Part shown: piece by piece, positions 56,831-64,000 of the stretch | Position numbering within the stretch: position 1 is the first letter of the stretch | Layout: each line of letters begins with the position of its first letter | Assembly: GCA_001803165.1 (NCBI GenBank) | Contig: MHAZ01000006.1 | Coordinates: 435,428-499,427 of the forward strand | DNA: 64,000 bases | From: Stygiobacter sp. RIFOXYC2_FULL_38_25 | GTDB lineage: Bacteria; Bacteroidota; Ignavibacteria; Ignavibacteriales; Melioribacteraceae | Direction of reading: 5' to 3' | Position numbers and translations under genes: made by a program | Notes under the pieces: generated by a model | Told to the model about the DNA's origin: nothing | Database searches by the model: none | The model's input: the letters and a program-made list of their open reading frames with translations, nothing else

Positions 56831-57907
56831 TCATTTTTTCTTTTGTGGTTTAACTTTTTCTTTACTGTGCTTTTTCATTATTTCTGATATACTGTGTTTT
56901 TCTTTCAACTGTAAAATATTATCCCCTATTGAATGGAGATATTCATTCGAATCTTCAAATAAAGTGTTCTGGTTTGTCGTTTCAGATTTTGAAGGCAGAG
57001 ATAGAAACTCTAGAAAATAATCTTTTTCCGATTTAGAAGTTGATAATCCATAATCGCGCGAATTCATTTTAACAAGGTTCTGCAAATCATTTTCAAATGT
57101 AATTTTCTTCCTCGGATTTATTTTCAAATCTTCAATTTGCTTCTTTAATTTGCTTATTAATTCATTTTTCTTTTGAGTTATACTTTTCCTTTCTGTAGAA
57201 AATTTTTCAAGTTGATTCGTCAGGAATATTACATAAGAGCCCATTTCGTCTGCACTTCCAGCTAAACGATTTAATATTTGAGAGAATTGTACGAGAATTG
57301 GATCAGATAAATTTCTAGGATATCGTACTGTATGGTCAATTTCACTCCATCCTTCTTCAAATATTGTCCTTACTTGTATCTCAGAAAAATTCTCTTTTAT
57401 TGTAGGTGAAGATTTTAGTAAGTAATGAACCGAGCGATAACCATATGGATGCTTTCTTACATCACAATCGGTTTTCTCATATTTTTCATTTTTATCTCCT
57501 TCTCTAACGTAAGCAATGGGTCTTTCACGTAAAGACCAAGTGGATTTAATAAAATGATGAATATCTAACCAATCTTCCTTAAATAGATGTAATACTCTAA
57601 TACCAATTAAATCAGTTATTTCACTTTTATAATTATCTAAAGTAATACGTCTCCTTTTATCACCTATCTTTTTTCTAATTATTTTGGCAATGAGGCTGTC
57701 TGGACTTTTTAAGCGATACCGAACGGAATGTATTTTCTTTACCTTGTGAAGCCTTTCAATAATATAATTAGCTGTAGGTTCAAGGTCCGGGAGTATACTC
57801 ATATAGTTTTCACGAATTTTCTGAAGCTCATCCCATTTGAGTTTGGTGGCTTTAAAATCTTTCATTGTAATATTATGTTTACTAAGAAAAGAATCTAAGT
57901 CGCTCAT
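56831..57907 (-). CDS. RelA/SpoT-domain protein (alarmone synthetase-like)
   Basis: A 358-aa protein with one (p)ppGpp-synthetase-type domain (about residues 40-235) and no hydrolase, TGS or ACT domain. Motifs are ITDLIGIRVLHLF with the metal-binding Asp, HPYGYRSVHYLLKSS, and EIQVRTIFEEGWSEIDH with Gln and Glu of the catalytic patch. The C-terminal ~120 residues are charged and partly coiled coil (RKSITQKKNELISKLKKQ), ending in a Lys-rich tail. Such single-domain proteins are small alarmone synthetases or toxic/defence variants (toxSAS, CapRel-like). It lies about 150 nt upstream of the RhuM leader on the same strand, in an apparent insertion. Catalytic product cannot be read from sequence. 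Confidence 0.85.
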   Translation of the reverse strand: MSDLDSFLSKHNITMKDFKATKLKWDELQKIRENYMSILPDLEPTANYIIERLHKVKKIHSVRYRLKSPDSLIAKIIRKKIGDKRRRITLDNYKSEITDLIGIRVLHLFKEDWLDIHHFIKSTWSLRERPIAYVREGDKNEKYEKTDCDVRKHPYGYRSVHYLLKSSPTIKENFSEIQVRTIFEEGWSEIDHTVRYPRNLSDPILVQFSQILNRLAGSADEMGSYVIFLTNQLEKFSTERKSITQKKNELISKLKKQIEDLKINPRKKITFENDLQNLVKMNSRDYGLSTSKSEKDYFLEFLSLPSKSETTNQNTLFEDSNEYLHSIGDNILQLKEKHSISEIMKKHSKEKVKPQKKK

Positions 57908-57941
57908 AATTCCTCTTACTTACTTTTAGAACAAATCTTGC

Positions 57942-59159
57942 TTACACTACTTTTTTATCCACTTCCTTATCATTAAAGAAGATTGCAAAGAATACTAAAA
58001 CCACTGCGACTAGAATTGCCGGGACCCACCAGAAGTTTTGCCACTGCGCTAAAGCTTCTTTGCCTGTAGCTGTAATCATTCCGTTAAATAAATATCCGGC
58101 AACTTGAGAACCTATCAGCATTCCCAAACCATAAGTAGCAAGAACAACAAATCCTTGCGCTTGCCCGCGTATTTCGTTCGTTGCTTTCTTATCAACATAA
58201 ATGAAACCGGCAACAAAGAAGAAATCGTAACAAATTCCATGAAGGATAATTCCGCTTAGAATCATCCAAACAATTGTATCCGGCGCGCCGAGAGCAAACA
58301 ATACATAACGAAGAACCCAAGCAGCCATTCCGGTCAAGAGCATTTTCTTAATACCGATATAAGAGAATAGCAAAGGCATAATAAGAATGAAAAATGCTTC
58401 AGACATTTGACCGAAAGACATTTTGAATGCCGGGTTTTCAATTCCGCTGCCGTTAACAAACACCGGAGCGTAAGCGTAATAAACAGAGAGAGGAATGCAA
58501 ATCAAAAACGCGCTTATAATAAATACTATAAATGGTTTTGTGTTCAGTTGTTTCAATGCATCAATTCCAAGAATTTGACGCGCAGTAACTTTTTCACCTT
58601 TATTTGATGGAGGTGTATGTGGAAGAACAAAACTGAAGAATCCCATAAGCACACCTAAAACACCGGCAATCTTTAGCGGGATTGCAGTTTCATCAGCACC
58701 TAAAACTTTGCTCACAAAAATTCCAACAACAATCCATCCAATGGTTCCAAACACACGGATAACCGGAAATTGTTTTTCTTGGTTTGTCATGTGATGAAAC
58801 GCCAAAGAGTTTGTTAAAGCAACTGTAGGCATATAGCAAAGCATATTGAGAAGAAGTAGGAGAATAAAAATTGTTGCCGATGCATTTTCACCTTCTGCTA
58901 CAAACGGCGCGAGAAACATTGCGAGTCCTCCGACAATGTGAAGTACACCTAAAACTTTTTCTGTTGAGAAGTAGCGATCGGCAACCATGCCGAGAAAGAA
59001 AGGAGAAACAATTGCAGCAATTGGGCTAACTGTGTATGCCCAGTGAATTACGTGAGACATTCCGATTGCGCCCATGTAATTACCAACAGTTACATACCAT
59101 GCGCCCCAGATAGCGTATTGAAGGAACATCATAATAGATAAGCGGATTTGAACATTCAT
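57942..59159 (-). CDS. MFS transporter of the nucleoside:H+ symporter (NupG) type
   Basis: A 405-aa carrier with 12 hydrophobic helices and no signal peptide. QIRLSIMMFLQYAIWGAWYVT at the start, GMVADRYFSTEKVLG in the loop between helices 2 and 3, FPVIRVFGTIGWIVVG and IRGQAQGFVVLATYGLGMLIG are typical of the nucleoside permease group, which in Bacteroidota often lies next to Gfo/Idh and sugar isomerase genes and probably imports sugars. The start at 59157-59159 has AAAGGAG 7 nt upstream. It diverges from the 59482 oxidoreductase gene, so both could be governed from the shared 322-nt region. Confidence 0.88.
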   Translation of the reverse strand: MNVQIRLSIMMFLQYAIWGAWYVTVGNYMGAIGMSHVIHWAYTVSPIAAIVSPFFLGMVADRYFSTEKVLGVLHIVGGLAMFLAPFVAEGENASATIFILLLLLNMLCYMPTVALTNSLAFHHMTNQEKQFPVIRVFGTIGWIVVGIFVSKVLGADETAIPLKIAGVLGVLMGFFSFVLPHTPPSNKGEKVTARQILGIDALKQLNTKPFIVFIISAFLICIPLSVYYAYAPVFVNGSGIENPAFKMSFGQMSEAFFILIMPLLFSYIGIKKMLLTGMAAWVLRYVLFALGAPDTIVWMILSGIILHGICYDFFFVAGFIYVDKKATNEIRGQAQGFVVLATYGLGMLIGSQVAGYLFNGMITATGKEALAQWQNFWWVPAILVAVVLVFFAIFFNDKEVDKKVV

Positions 59160-59481
59160 GCAAAGCTCCTTTAACATAAAGAATAAAATGAATTATTTGT
59201 TAATCTAAAGGAATCTATTAAACGATACTGAACTGCCAAATCTTTTAAGAACATTACTTGAACAAATATATCAAATTTGGTTGAAAAAGTATTTTTAGAT
59301 AATTTTAGATTGATTCGTGAAAGCAGTTGTAAACACTTAGACAGAAATTTCATCTACAAATTTCGGCTCATATGAAAACAGCTTTCTTATATACTCTTCC
59401 TATTACTGCCTCAAGGCAATCAAAATTTCTTACCAATAAATATTTAACTGAATAACTTTCCACTCACTCAAAGAGAAGAAA
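59160..59481. promoter_or_regulatory. Divergent promoter region between the MFS and Gfo/Idh genes
   Basis: This AT-rich gap of 322 nt must contain promoters for the MFS gene (minus) and the 59482-64000 operon (plus). I see several A/T-rich -10-like stretches but no convincing pair, operator palindrome or RNA gene. An AGAGAAG purine run precedes the plus-strand start. Confidence 0.3.
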
Positions 59482-60846
59482 ATGGAAAAAGAGAAAAAGA
59501 TTTCACCGGAACAAAGCAATCAAATAAGCAGAAGGAAATTCATTGCACAAACGGGAATGGCGGCAGCTGCTTTTACAATTTTGCCAAGCGGCTTGTATGG
59601 TTTAAATAGAAGATCACCAAGCGATAAGCTGAATATTGCGGTAGTTGGCATTGGCGGCAAAGGAAATTCCGATGCGCGTGCTTGTGCCGGAGAAAATTTA
59701 GTTGCGTTCTGCGATGTTGATGAAACTATGAACCCGCAGCTAAAAATTGATTTTCCAAATGCTGCTTTCTATAAAGATTACAGAGTGATGCTTGAGAAAC
59801 AGAAAGATATTGATGCCGTTGTTATTGCAACACCGGATCACACACACGCAATTATTGCAATGGCTGCAATGAAAATGGGCAAGCATGTTTTCGTTCAGAA
59901 GCCGTTAACTCACACAATTTATGAAGCGAGAAGATTAGCCGAGGTTGCCAAAGGAAAAAATCTTGTTACTCAAATGGGCAATCAAGGTCATGCCGGAGAG
60001 GAAGCCAGATTATTGAATGAATGGATTTGGGATGGCGCAATTGGCGACATTAACGAAGTTCACATTTGGACAAACAGACCAATATGGCCTCAAGGTGAAT
60101 TGAAACGCCCAACAGAAACTCCGGATGTTCCAAGTACATTGGATTGGGATTTATTCTTGGGACCAGCTCCGCTTCGTCCTTATCATCCGGATATTCATCC
60201 TTTTAACTGGCGCGGCTTTTGGGATTATGGTACCGGCGCACTTGGCGATATGGGCGCACATTTTATTGATCAGCCTTTCTGGGCTTTGGATTTAGGTCAT
60301 CCGCTAACAGTTCAAGCTTCCTCAACTAAGTTTAATGAAGATTACTACCCTCTTTCATCAATGGTTACTTATCAGTTTCCAGCAAGAGGAAATAAACCTC
60401 CGGTAAAATTGGTTTGGTATGATGGCGGCTTAATGCCTCCTCGTCCGGAAGAATTAGAACCGGGCAGAAAAATGGGCGACAGCGGCGGCGGAGTTCTATT
60501 CTATGGCTCGAAAGGAAAAATTATGCACGGCACTTACGGTACCGGCGTTAGATTAATTCCCGAAACTAAAATGCAAGAGTATGTAAGACCGGAAAAAACT
60601 ATTCCACGCTCACCGGGAATTCAACTTGAATGGATTGAGGCAATTAAAAAAGGCTCGAAGAGCACTACGGATTTTTCATATTCCGGAAAACTGACCGAAG
60701 TAATGCTGCTCGGAAACATTGCTATTAGAATGCAAGACAAAAATACAGTTCTTGAATGGGATCCGGTAAAAATGGAAATTACAAACTTGCCGGAAGCTAA
60801 TCCTTTCATGCATGTTAAATATAGAGAAGGCTGGTCTTTGGAATAA
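59482..60846 (+). CDS. Exported Gfo/Idh/MocA-family oxidoreductase (variant QKP motif)
   Basis: A 454-aa protein with a Tat signal (SRRKFIAQTGMAAAAFTILPS), so it is exported folded. The Rossmann motif is IAVVGIGGKGNSDARA, and the usual EKP reads FVQKPLTHTIYEARR. The substrate domain has HPFNWRGFWDYGTGALGDMGAHFIDQPFWAL, close in style to the 27427-28743 protein. It is the first gene of a plus-strand operon with a second exported Gfo/Idh and a multihaem cytochrome. The cofactor is probably NAD(P) held in the protein; the sugar substrate is unknown. Confidence 0.9.
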   Translation: MEKEKKISPEQSNQISRRKFIAQTGMAAAAFTILPSGLYGLNRRSPSDKLNIAVVGIGGKGNSDARACAGENLVAFCDVDETMNPQLKIDFPNAAFYKDYRVMLEKQKDIDAVVIATPDHTHAIIAMAAMKMGKHVFVQKPLTHTIYEARRLAEVAKGKNLVTQMGNQGHAGEEARLLNEWIWDGAIGDINEVHIWTNRPIWPQGELKRPTETPDVPSTLDWDLFLGPAPLRPYHPDIHPFNWRGFWDYGTGALGDMGAHFIDQPFWALDLGHPLTVQASSTKFNEDYYPLSSMVTYQFPARGNKPPVKLVWYDGGLMPPRPEELEPGRKMGDSGGGVLFYGSKGKIMHGTYGTGVRLIPETKMQEYVRPEKTIPRSPGIQLEWIEAIKKGSKSTTDFSYSGKLTEVMLLGNIAIRMQDKNTVLEWDPVKMEITNLPEANPFMHVKYREGWSLE

Positions 60847-60872
60847 AAAGCGTTTTGAACTTTTTTGGATTT

Positions 60873-60935
60873 CTTGGTGACTTAGTGACTTTGTGGCAAA
60901 AAAGATTCTGACCACGAAGGCACCAAGCCACTAAG
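60873..60935. repeat. Inverted repeat of 8-bp units (CTTNGTGN form)
   Basis: The left arm (60873-60896) is CTTGGTGA, CTTAGTGA, CTTTGTGG; the right arm (60912-60935) read on the other strand is CTTAGTGG, CTTGGTGC, CTTCGTGG. The arms agree at 19 of 24 positions and enclose a 15-nt A-rich loop. The 8-nt periodicity is that of the CTYTGCGG family at 2058 and 37558, with GTG in place of GCG. Confidence 0.8.
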
Positions 60936-61005
60936 TTTCACTAAGTCGAAATTCAACTCAAACCGTACTCCGGTCTTTAAAAAGATTTTCTTAAGAGAAT
61001 AAAGA

Positions 61006-62343
61006 ATGACATCAGAAAAAAATTTAGATAGAAGAGAATTCATAAAAGTTTCTTCAGCAATCGGCGCCGGCTTAGTTCTGGCGCCTTACATAATCACCTC
61101 GGCAAAAGTTGATAAGAACAAACCTCTTAATATTGCCTTGATTGGATGCGGCGCGCAAGGACAAGCTCTGGTTAACGCCTGTTTGAAAATCCCGAATATC
61201 AAATTCAAAGCTGTGTGCGATATTTGGGAATCCTACAATCAACAAAGAGTTTTCCGCTTGCTCGAAAAGTATGGGCATAAACTCCGCGCTTATGTTGATT
61301 ATGAAGATATGCTGAATAAAGAAAAAGGTTTGGATGCCGTTCTTATTGCTTCACCCGATTTTTGGCACGCGCAGCACGCAGTTGATTGTATGGAAGCGGG
61401 TTTGCAAGTCTATTGCGAAAAGGAAATGTCCAACACACTTGAAGGTGCAAGAAAAATTGTTCAAGCTGCAAGAAGAACAAAAAAGCTTTGCCAGATCGGT
61501 CATCAAAGAAGAAGCAATCCATATTATCTACATTGCTACAAAAAAGTAATAAACGAAGCCGGATTGCTTGGCAAGATTACTACTATTAACGGACAGTGGA
61601 ACAGAGCCGTTCAGCCGGATAACGGTTGGCCGGATGGTAAAGGAATTCCACTTGCTACATTAAAAAAATATGGTTTTGAAAATATGCATCAGCACCGCAA
61701 CTGGCGCTGGTACAGAAATCTTGGTGGCGGACCGATTGTAGATTTGGGCTCGCATCAAATTGATATTTACAGCTGGTTCCTAAACGCGAATCCAATTTCT
61801 GTTATGGCAAGCGGCGGAACAGATTATTATGATAAGAACACTCATCAATGGTACGATTCTGTTTTAGCAACATTCAGATACAAAACTAAGAATGGTGTTG
61901 TTAGAGCTTTTTATCAAACTATAACAACAAACAGCAGTCAAGGCTATTACGAAAGCTTTATGGGAGACGCCGGTTCATTAACAATTTCCGAATCTGCAGG
62001 ACGGGTTGGTATTTACAAAGAACCCGCAGCGCCAAACTGGGATGAGTGGATAAAAAAAGGAATTGTTGAATCGCCAACCAGCGATGCGCCAGCCGCGGCT
62101 CCTTCAGTAGTTTTGGATGCAAGGGAAACAGTCGCACCTCCTAAACACACATTGCCGGTAAAGTTTAACGATCCATATCATAAGCCTCATCTTGAAAACT
62201 TTTTCAATTCTGTTAGAGGTTTGGAAAAATTAAACTGTCCTCCGGAAATTGGTTACGAAACTGCCGTAACAGTTCTTAAAGTGAATGAAGCCGTACAAGC
62301 TAAACGGGAAGTAAAACTCAATCCATCAGATTTTAAGATTTAG
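61006..62343 (+). CDS. Exported Gfo/Idh/MocA-family oxidoreductase (variant EKE motif)
   Basis: A 445-aa protein with a Tat signal (DRREFIKVSSAIGAGLVLAP). The Rossmann start is IALIGCGAQGQALVNACL; the EKP motif reads CEKEMSNTLEGARK, and GHQRRSNPYYLHCYKK and HRNWRWYRNLGGGPIVDLGSHQIDIY mark the substrate domain. It follows the first exported oxidoreductase by 159 nt (holding a repeat hairpin) and ends 2 nt before the cytochrome gene, which suggests cotranscription. In 3-keto-glycoside clusters two such enzymes act on different steps (oxidation and reduction); here that is inference. Confidence 0.9.
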   Translation: MTSEKNLDRREFIKVSSAIGAGLVLAPYIITSAKVDKNKPLNIALIGCGAQGQALVNACLKIPNIKFKAVCDIWESYNQQRVFRLLEKYGHKLRAYVDYEDMLNKEKGLDAVLIASPDFWHAQHAVDCMEAGLQVYCEKEMSNTLEGARKIVQAARRTKKLCQIGHQRRSNPYYLHCYKKVINEAGLLGKITTINGQWNRAVQPDNGWPDGKGIPLATLKKYGFENMHQHRNWRWYRNLGGGPIVDLGSHQIDIYSWFLNANPISVMASGGTDYYDKNTHQWYDSVLATFRYKTKNGVVRAFYQTITTNSSQGYYESFMGDAGSLTISESAGRVGIYKEPAAPNWDEWIKKGIVESPTSDAPAAAPSVVLDARETVAPPKHTLPVKFNDPYHKPHLENFFNSVRGLEKLNCPPEIGYETAVTVLKVNEAVQAKREVKLNPSDFKI

Positions 62344-62345
62344 CT

Positions 62346-64000
62346 ATGAACAATTTCTCTTCAACCTCTAAGAGCGATTCTAAAAACATACAATATCCTT
62401 TGCGGGCTCTGCGTTATCGTCGCGTCCTTTGCGTGAAATGTTTTGAGGAGAGAATTTTTAGAATTGCCTACGCGGCAATCTTTCTAATTATTTTTTTTGC
62501 TATCGGCTTAACTCTATTTACGCAACAAAATAAGATTGGTGATTTAAGAGACGGAAGCAGATCAGTTCCAGTTCACTTAATGAAATTGTTCGATGCGGAC
62601 AGCGTTCTAGTTTTGAAGAACGACAATCCTCTTCTCCCATTTTCAACAAAATATACTTGCGGCGAATGTCATTCGTACGAAGTAATCAATAAAGGTTTTC
62701 ACTTCAACGCATCTAATCCAAAAGTTAAACCGGGAAGAAAAGGTGAACCTTGGATTTATGTTGACTGGCGAAACTTAACTGTAATTCCGGTTTCCGAAAG
62801 AAAATGGAAAGGAACTTACACTCCATCAGTTCTAGGAATTTCCTCGTTCAAATTTTTGGATTTGTTCGGCACACATTATCCCGGCGGCGGAATTGGTGAA
62901 ACTGATAGCTTACAAAATCCGGATGATTTCTTCCGCTGGGAAGTTTCCGGCAAGCTTGATGTAAATTGCCTCGCTTGCCATGATGCAAATCCGGAATATG
63001 ATCCAGCTGAATACTCAGCACAGATGCTGAAGCAGAATTTCAAATGGGCTGCCGCTGCTGCCAGTGCAATTGCCGAAGTGAAAGGCAACGCTTCCAAGAT
63101 GCCCGATAATTATGATGTTTATAATTCGTTGACTTACTCCGACATTGATATGCGCACAACAGCGCCGCCAAGTATCAGTTATGATAAAGCTAAGTTCAAC
63201 GACAACAACCAGATATTTTTTGATATAACTAGAAAAGCAAAGAAAGAACGCTGTTACTATTGCCATTCAAGTGTTACTTATCAAGCTGAAAATTATAATC
63301 AGTGGGATGAAGATGAGGATGTTCATCTTCAAAAAGGAATGACATGCGCCGACTGTCACCGCAACGGAATTGATCATGATATGATTCGCGGATACAGAGA
63401 AGAAGCAAGTGATAAGAATAATTTTAGAGTTGCTTCATTTTCTTGCAAAGGATGCCATTTAGGTAACGGCGAAGCGAAAGTCGGCAAGAATGGCGCTCCG
63501 GTTCCTCTTCATAAAGGCATCCCGGCAATTCATTTCGAGAAACTTGAATGCACAGTTTGCCATTCCGGTTCTTTGCCTAATGATAGAAGCAGCTTAGTAA
63601 AGACTTCGCGAGCACATAAACTGGGAATTAGAAAATCCAACAAGCAAGGGGATTTCTTTCCGCACATTCAGTCTCCGGTTTATCTAAGAAATGAAAAGGG
63701 AATGCTTGAGCCGAACAATTTGCTTTGGCCCTCCTACTGGGCATCAAAGAATGGCGATAAGATTACACCACTTTCTATTGATGAAATTGCCAATTCTGTT
63801 TCTGGTAGAATCAAACTCGATACTTTACTCAATTACGGCAAGTGGCATTCCGTAAGCGATAGTATGATGATTTCCGTTCTGAAGAAATTAAACGGAAGCT
63901 CTAGAAAGAAGAATACAAGCTTTGTTTATGTGACCGGCGGAAAAATTATTGAGCTTGACGGAACAAGATTAAGAAAGAGTGAACATGAATCAGCCGAAGC
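62346..64000 (+). CDS. Multihaem cytochrome c, partial (runs off the window)
   Basis: The frame is open from the ATG at 62346 to the window edge (about 551 codons). After a variable N-terminus and one membrane helix (RIAYAAIFLIIFFAIGLTLF) it carries six haem-binding CxxCH motifs: CGECH (Cys at residue 105), CLACH, CYYCH, CADCH, CKGCH and CTVCH. Extra His residues and conserved-looking LPFSTKYTCGECHSYE, YPGGGIGE and HLGNGEAKVG-type segments suggest a dedicated exported cytochrome. The likely start is uncertain because codons ~18-30 come from a repeat element; GAGGAGAG inside the frame near 62445 may mark a later original start without a visible codon. It would move electrons in the periplasm, perhaps from the sugar oxidation upstream. 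Confidence 0.87.
   Translation, partial: MNNFSSTSKSDSKNIQYPLRALRYRRVLCVKCFEERIFRIAYAAIFLIIFFAIGLTLFTQQNKIGDLRDGSRSVPVHLMKLFDADSVLVLKNDNPLLPFSTKYTCGECHSYEVINKGFHFNASNPKVKPGRKGEPWIYVDWRNLTVIPVSERKWKGTYTPSVLGISSFKFLDLFGTHYPGGGIGETDSLQNPDDFFRWEVSGKLDVNCLACHDANPEYDPAEYSAQMLKQNFKWAAAAASAIAEVKGNASKMPDNYDVYNSLTYSDIDMRTTAPPSISYDKAKFNDNNQIFFDITRKAKKERCYYCHSSVTYQAENYNQWDEDEDVHLQKGMTCADCHRNGIDHDMIRGYREEASDKNNFRVASFSCKGCHLGNGEAKVGKNGAPVPLHKGIPAIHFEKLECTVCHSGSLPNDRSSLVKTSRAHKLGIRKSNKQGDFFPHIQSPVYLRNEKGMLEPNNLLWPSYWASKNGDKITPLSIDEIANSVSGRIKLDTLLNYGKWHSVSDSMMISVLKKLNGSSRKKNTSFVYVTGGKIIELDGTRLRKSEHESAE
62398..62435 (+). repeat. Degenerate repeat arm inside the cytochrome N-terminus
   Basis: Units CTTTGCGG, CTCTGCGT and CTTTGCGT of the 8-bp repeat family occur here with extra bases between them and are read in frame within the cytochrome's N-terminal segment (LRALRYRRVLCVK). 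No second arm is evident. Confidence 0.6.

Noticed and set aside
1-64000. CRISPR arrays, tRNA or rRNA genes and insertion sequence transposases
   Set aside because: No regularly spaced direct repeats, no cloverleaf or rRNA-like stretches and no transposase motifs were found in the gaps or frames.

Overview
The window reads as chromosomal DNA of an Ignavibacteria/Melioribacter-like member of the Bacteroidota-Chlorobi group. The evidence is a secreted protein ending in a type IX secretion (Por) sorting domain with the typical NYPNPFNP linker, many SPII and Sec signal peptides, Tat-exported Gfo/Idh/MocA oxidoreductases, DUF1080 proteins and a multihaem cytochrome c. The assignment is inferred from protein character, not from a marker gene. 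No rRNA, tRNA or CRISPR array was seen.

Layout. 0-1.1 kb: start of a secreted protein broken by an in-frame TGA, and a small tail-anchored hypothetical. 1.4-8.2 kb: msrA, then gltD and gltB (glutamate synthase) on the minus strand. 8.5-24 kb: an M28 peptidase and a nine-gene minus-strand operon headed by a LacI regulator (GH94 phosphorylase, two GH144-type secreted or lipoprotein glucanases, a large six-hairpin glycosidase, and a complete sugar ABC transporter). It looks like a beta-glucan, perhaps beta-1,2-glucan, utilisation locus. 24.3-31.4 kb: DedA, a small membrane protein, an operon of two exported Gfo/Idh oxidoreductases, ApbE and a double DUF1080 protein, then a YCF48/BNR-repeat lipoprotein. 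31.5-42.9 kb: a ten-gene haem operon, transcribed in the order ccsA/hemX-like, hemA, hemC, hemD, hemE, hemN, hemH, hemY, hemB, hemL. It covers all steps from glutamyl-tRNA to protohaem and is interrupted between hemE and hemN by a frameshifted GxxExxY cassette. 43-48 kb: GH3 beta-glucosidase, GH29 fucosidase and a class II aldolase. 48-52.6 kb: a hybrid histidine kinase, a small cupin and a NYN-domain nuclease preceded by an attenuator-like RNA. 52.7-64 kb: a second exported sugar-oxidation locus (isomerase-DUF1080 fusion, three Gfo/Idh enzymes, an MFS carrier and a multihaem cytochrome c running off the end), into which a RhuM gene and a RelA/SpoT-domain gene have been placed.

How the genes fit together. 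Exported glycosidases would release oligosaccharides; the ABC system imports them and the cytoplasmic GH94 enzyme would phosphorolyse them. The Gfo/Idh, DUF1080 and TIM-barrel isomerase sets match the gene content of recently described 3-keto-glycoside pathways, in which a sugar is oxidised at C3 before bond cleavage. The multihaem cytochrome directly after two such enzymes suggests, as inference only, a link to respiratory electron transfer, for which the haem operon would supply cofactor.

The most unusual structure is a family of short inverted repeats built from three 8-bp units of the form CTYNGYGN. They occur as a bare hairpin (msrA/gltD), as bounding arms of the GxxExxY gene in the haem operon (one arm also provides the last codons and the stop of hemE), as a second hairpin between two Gfo/Idh genes, and in-frame in the cytochrome N-terminus. 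Other palindromes lie in frame inside hemY and inside the T9SS sorting domain. A RhuM gene sits on a remnant of a second Gfo/Idh gene and overlaps a short leader ORF, and the NYN gene has an intrinsic-terminator-like hairpin only 18 nt before its start.
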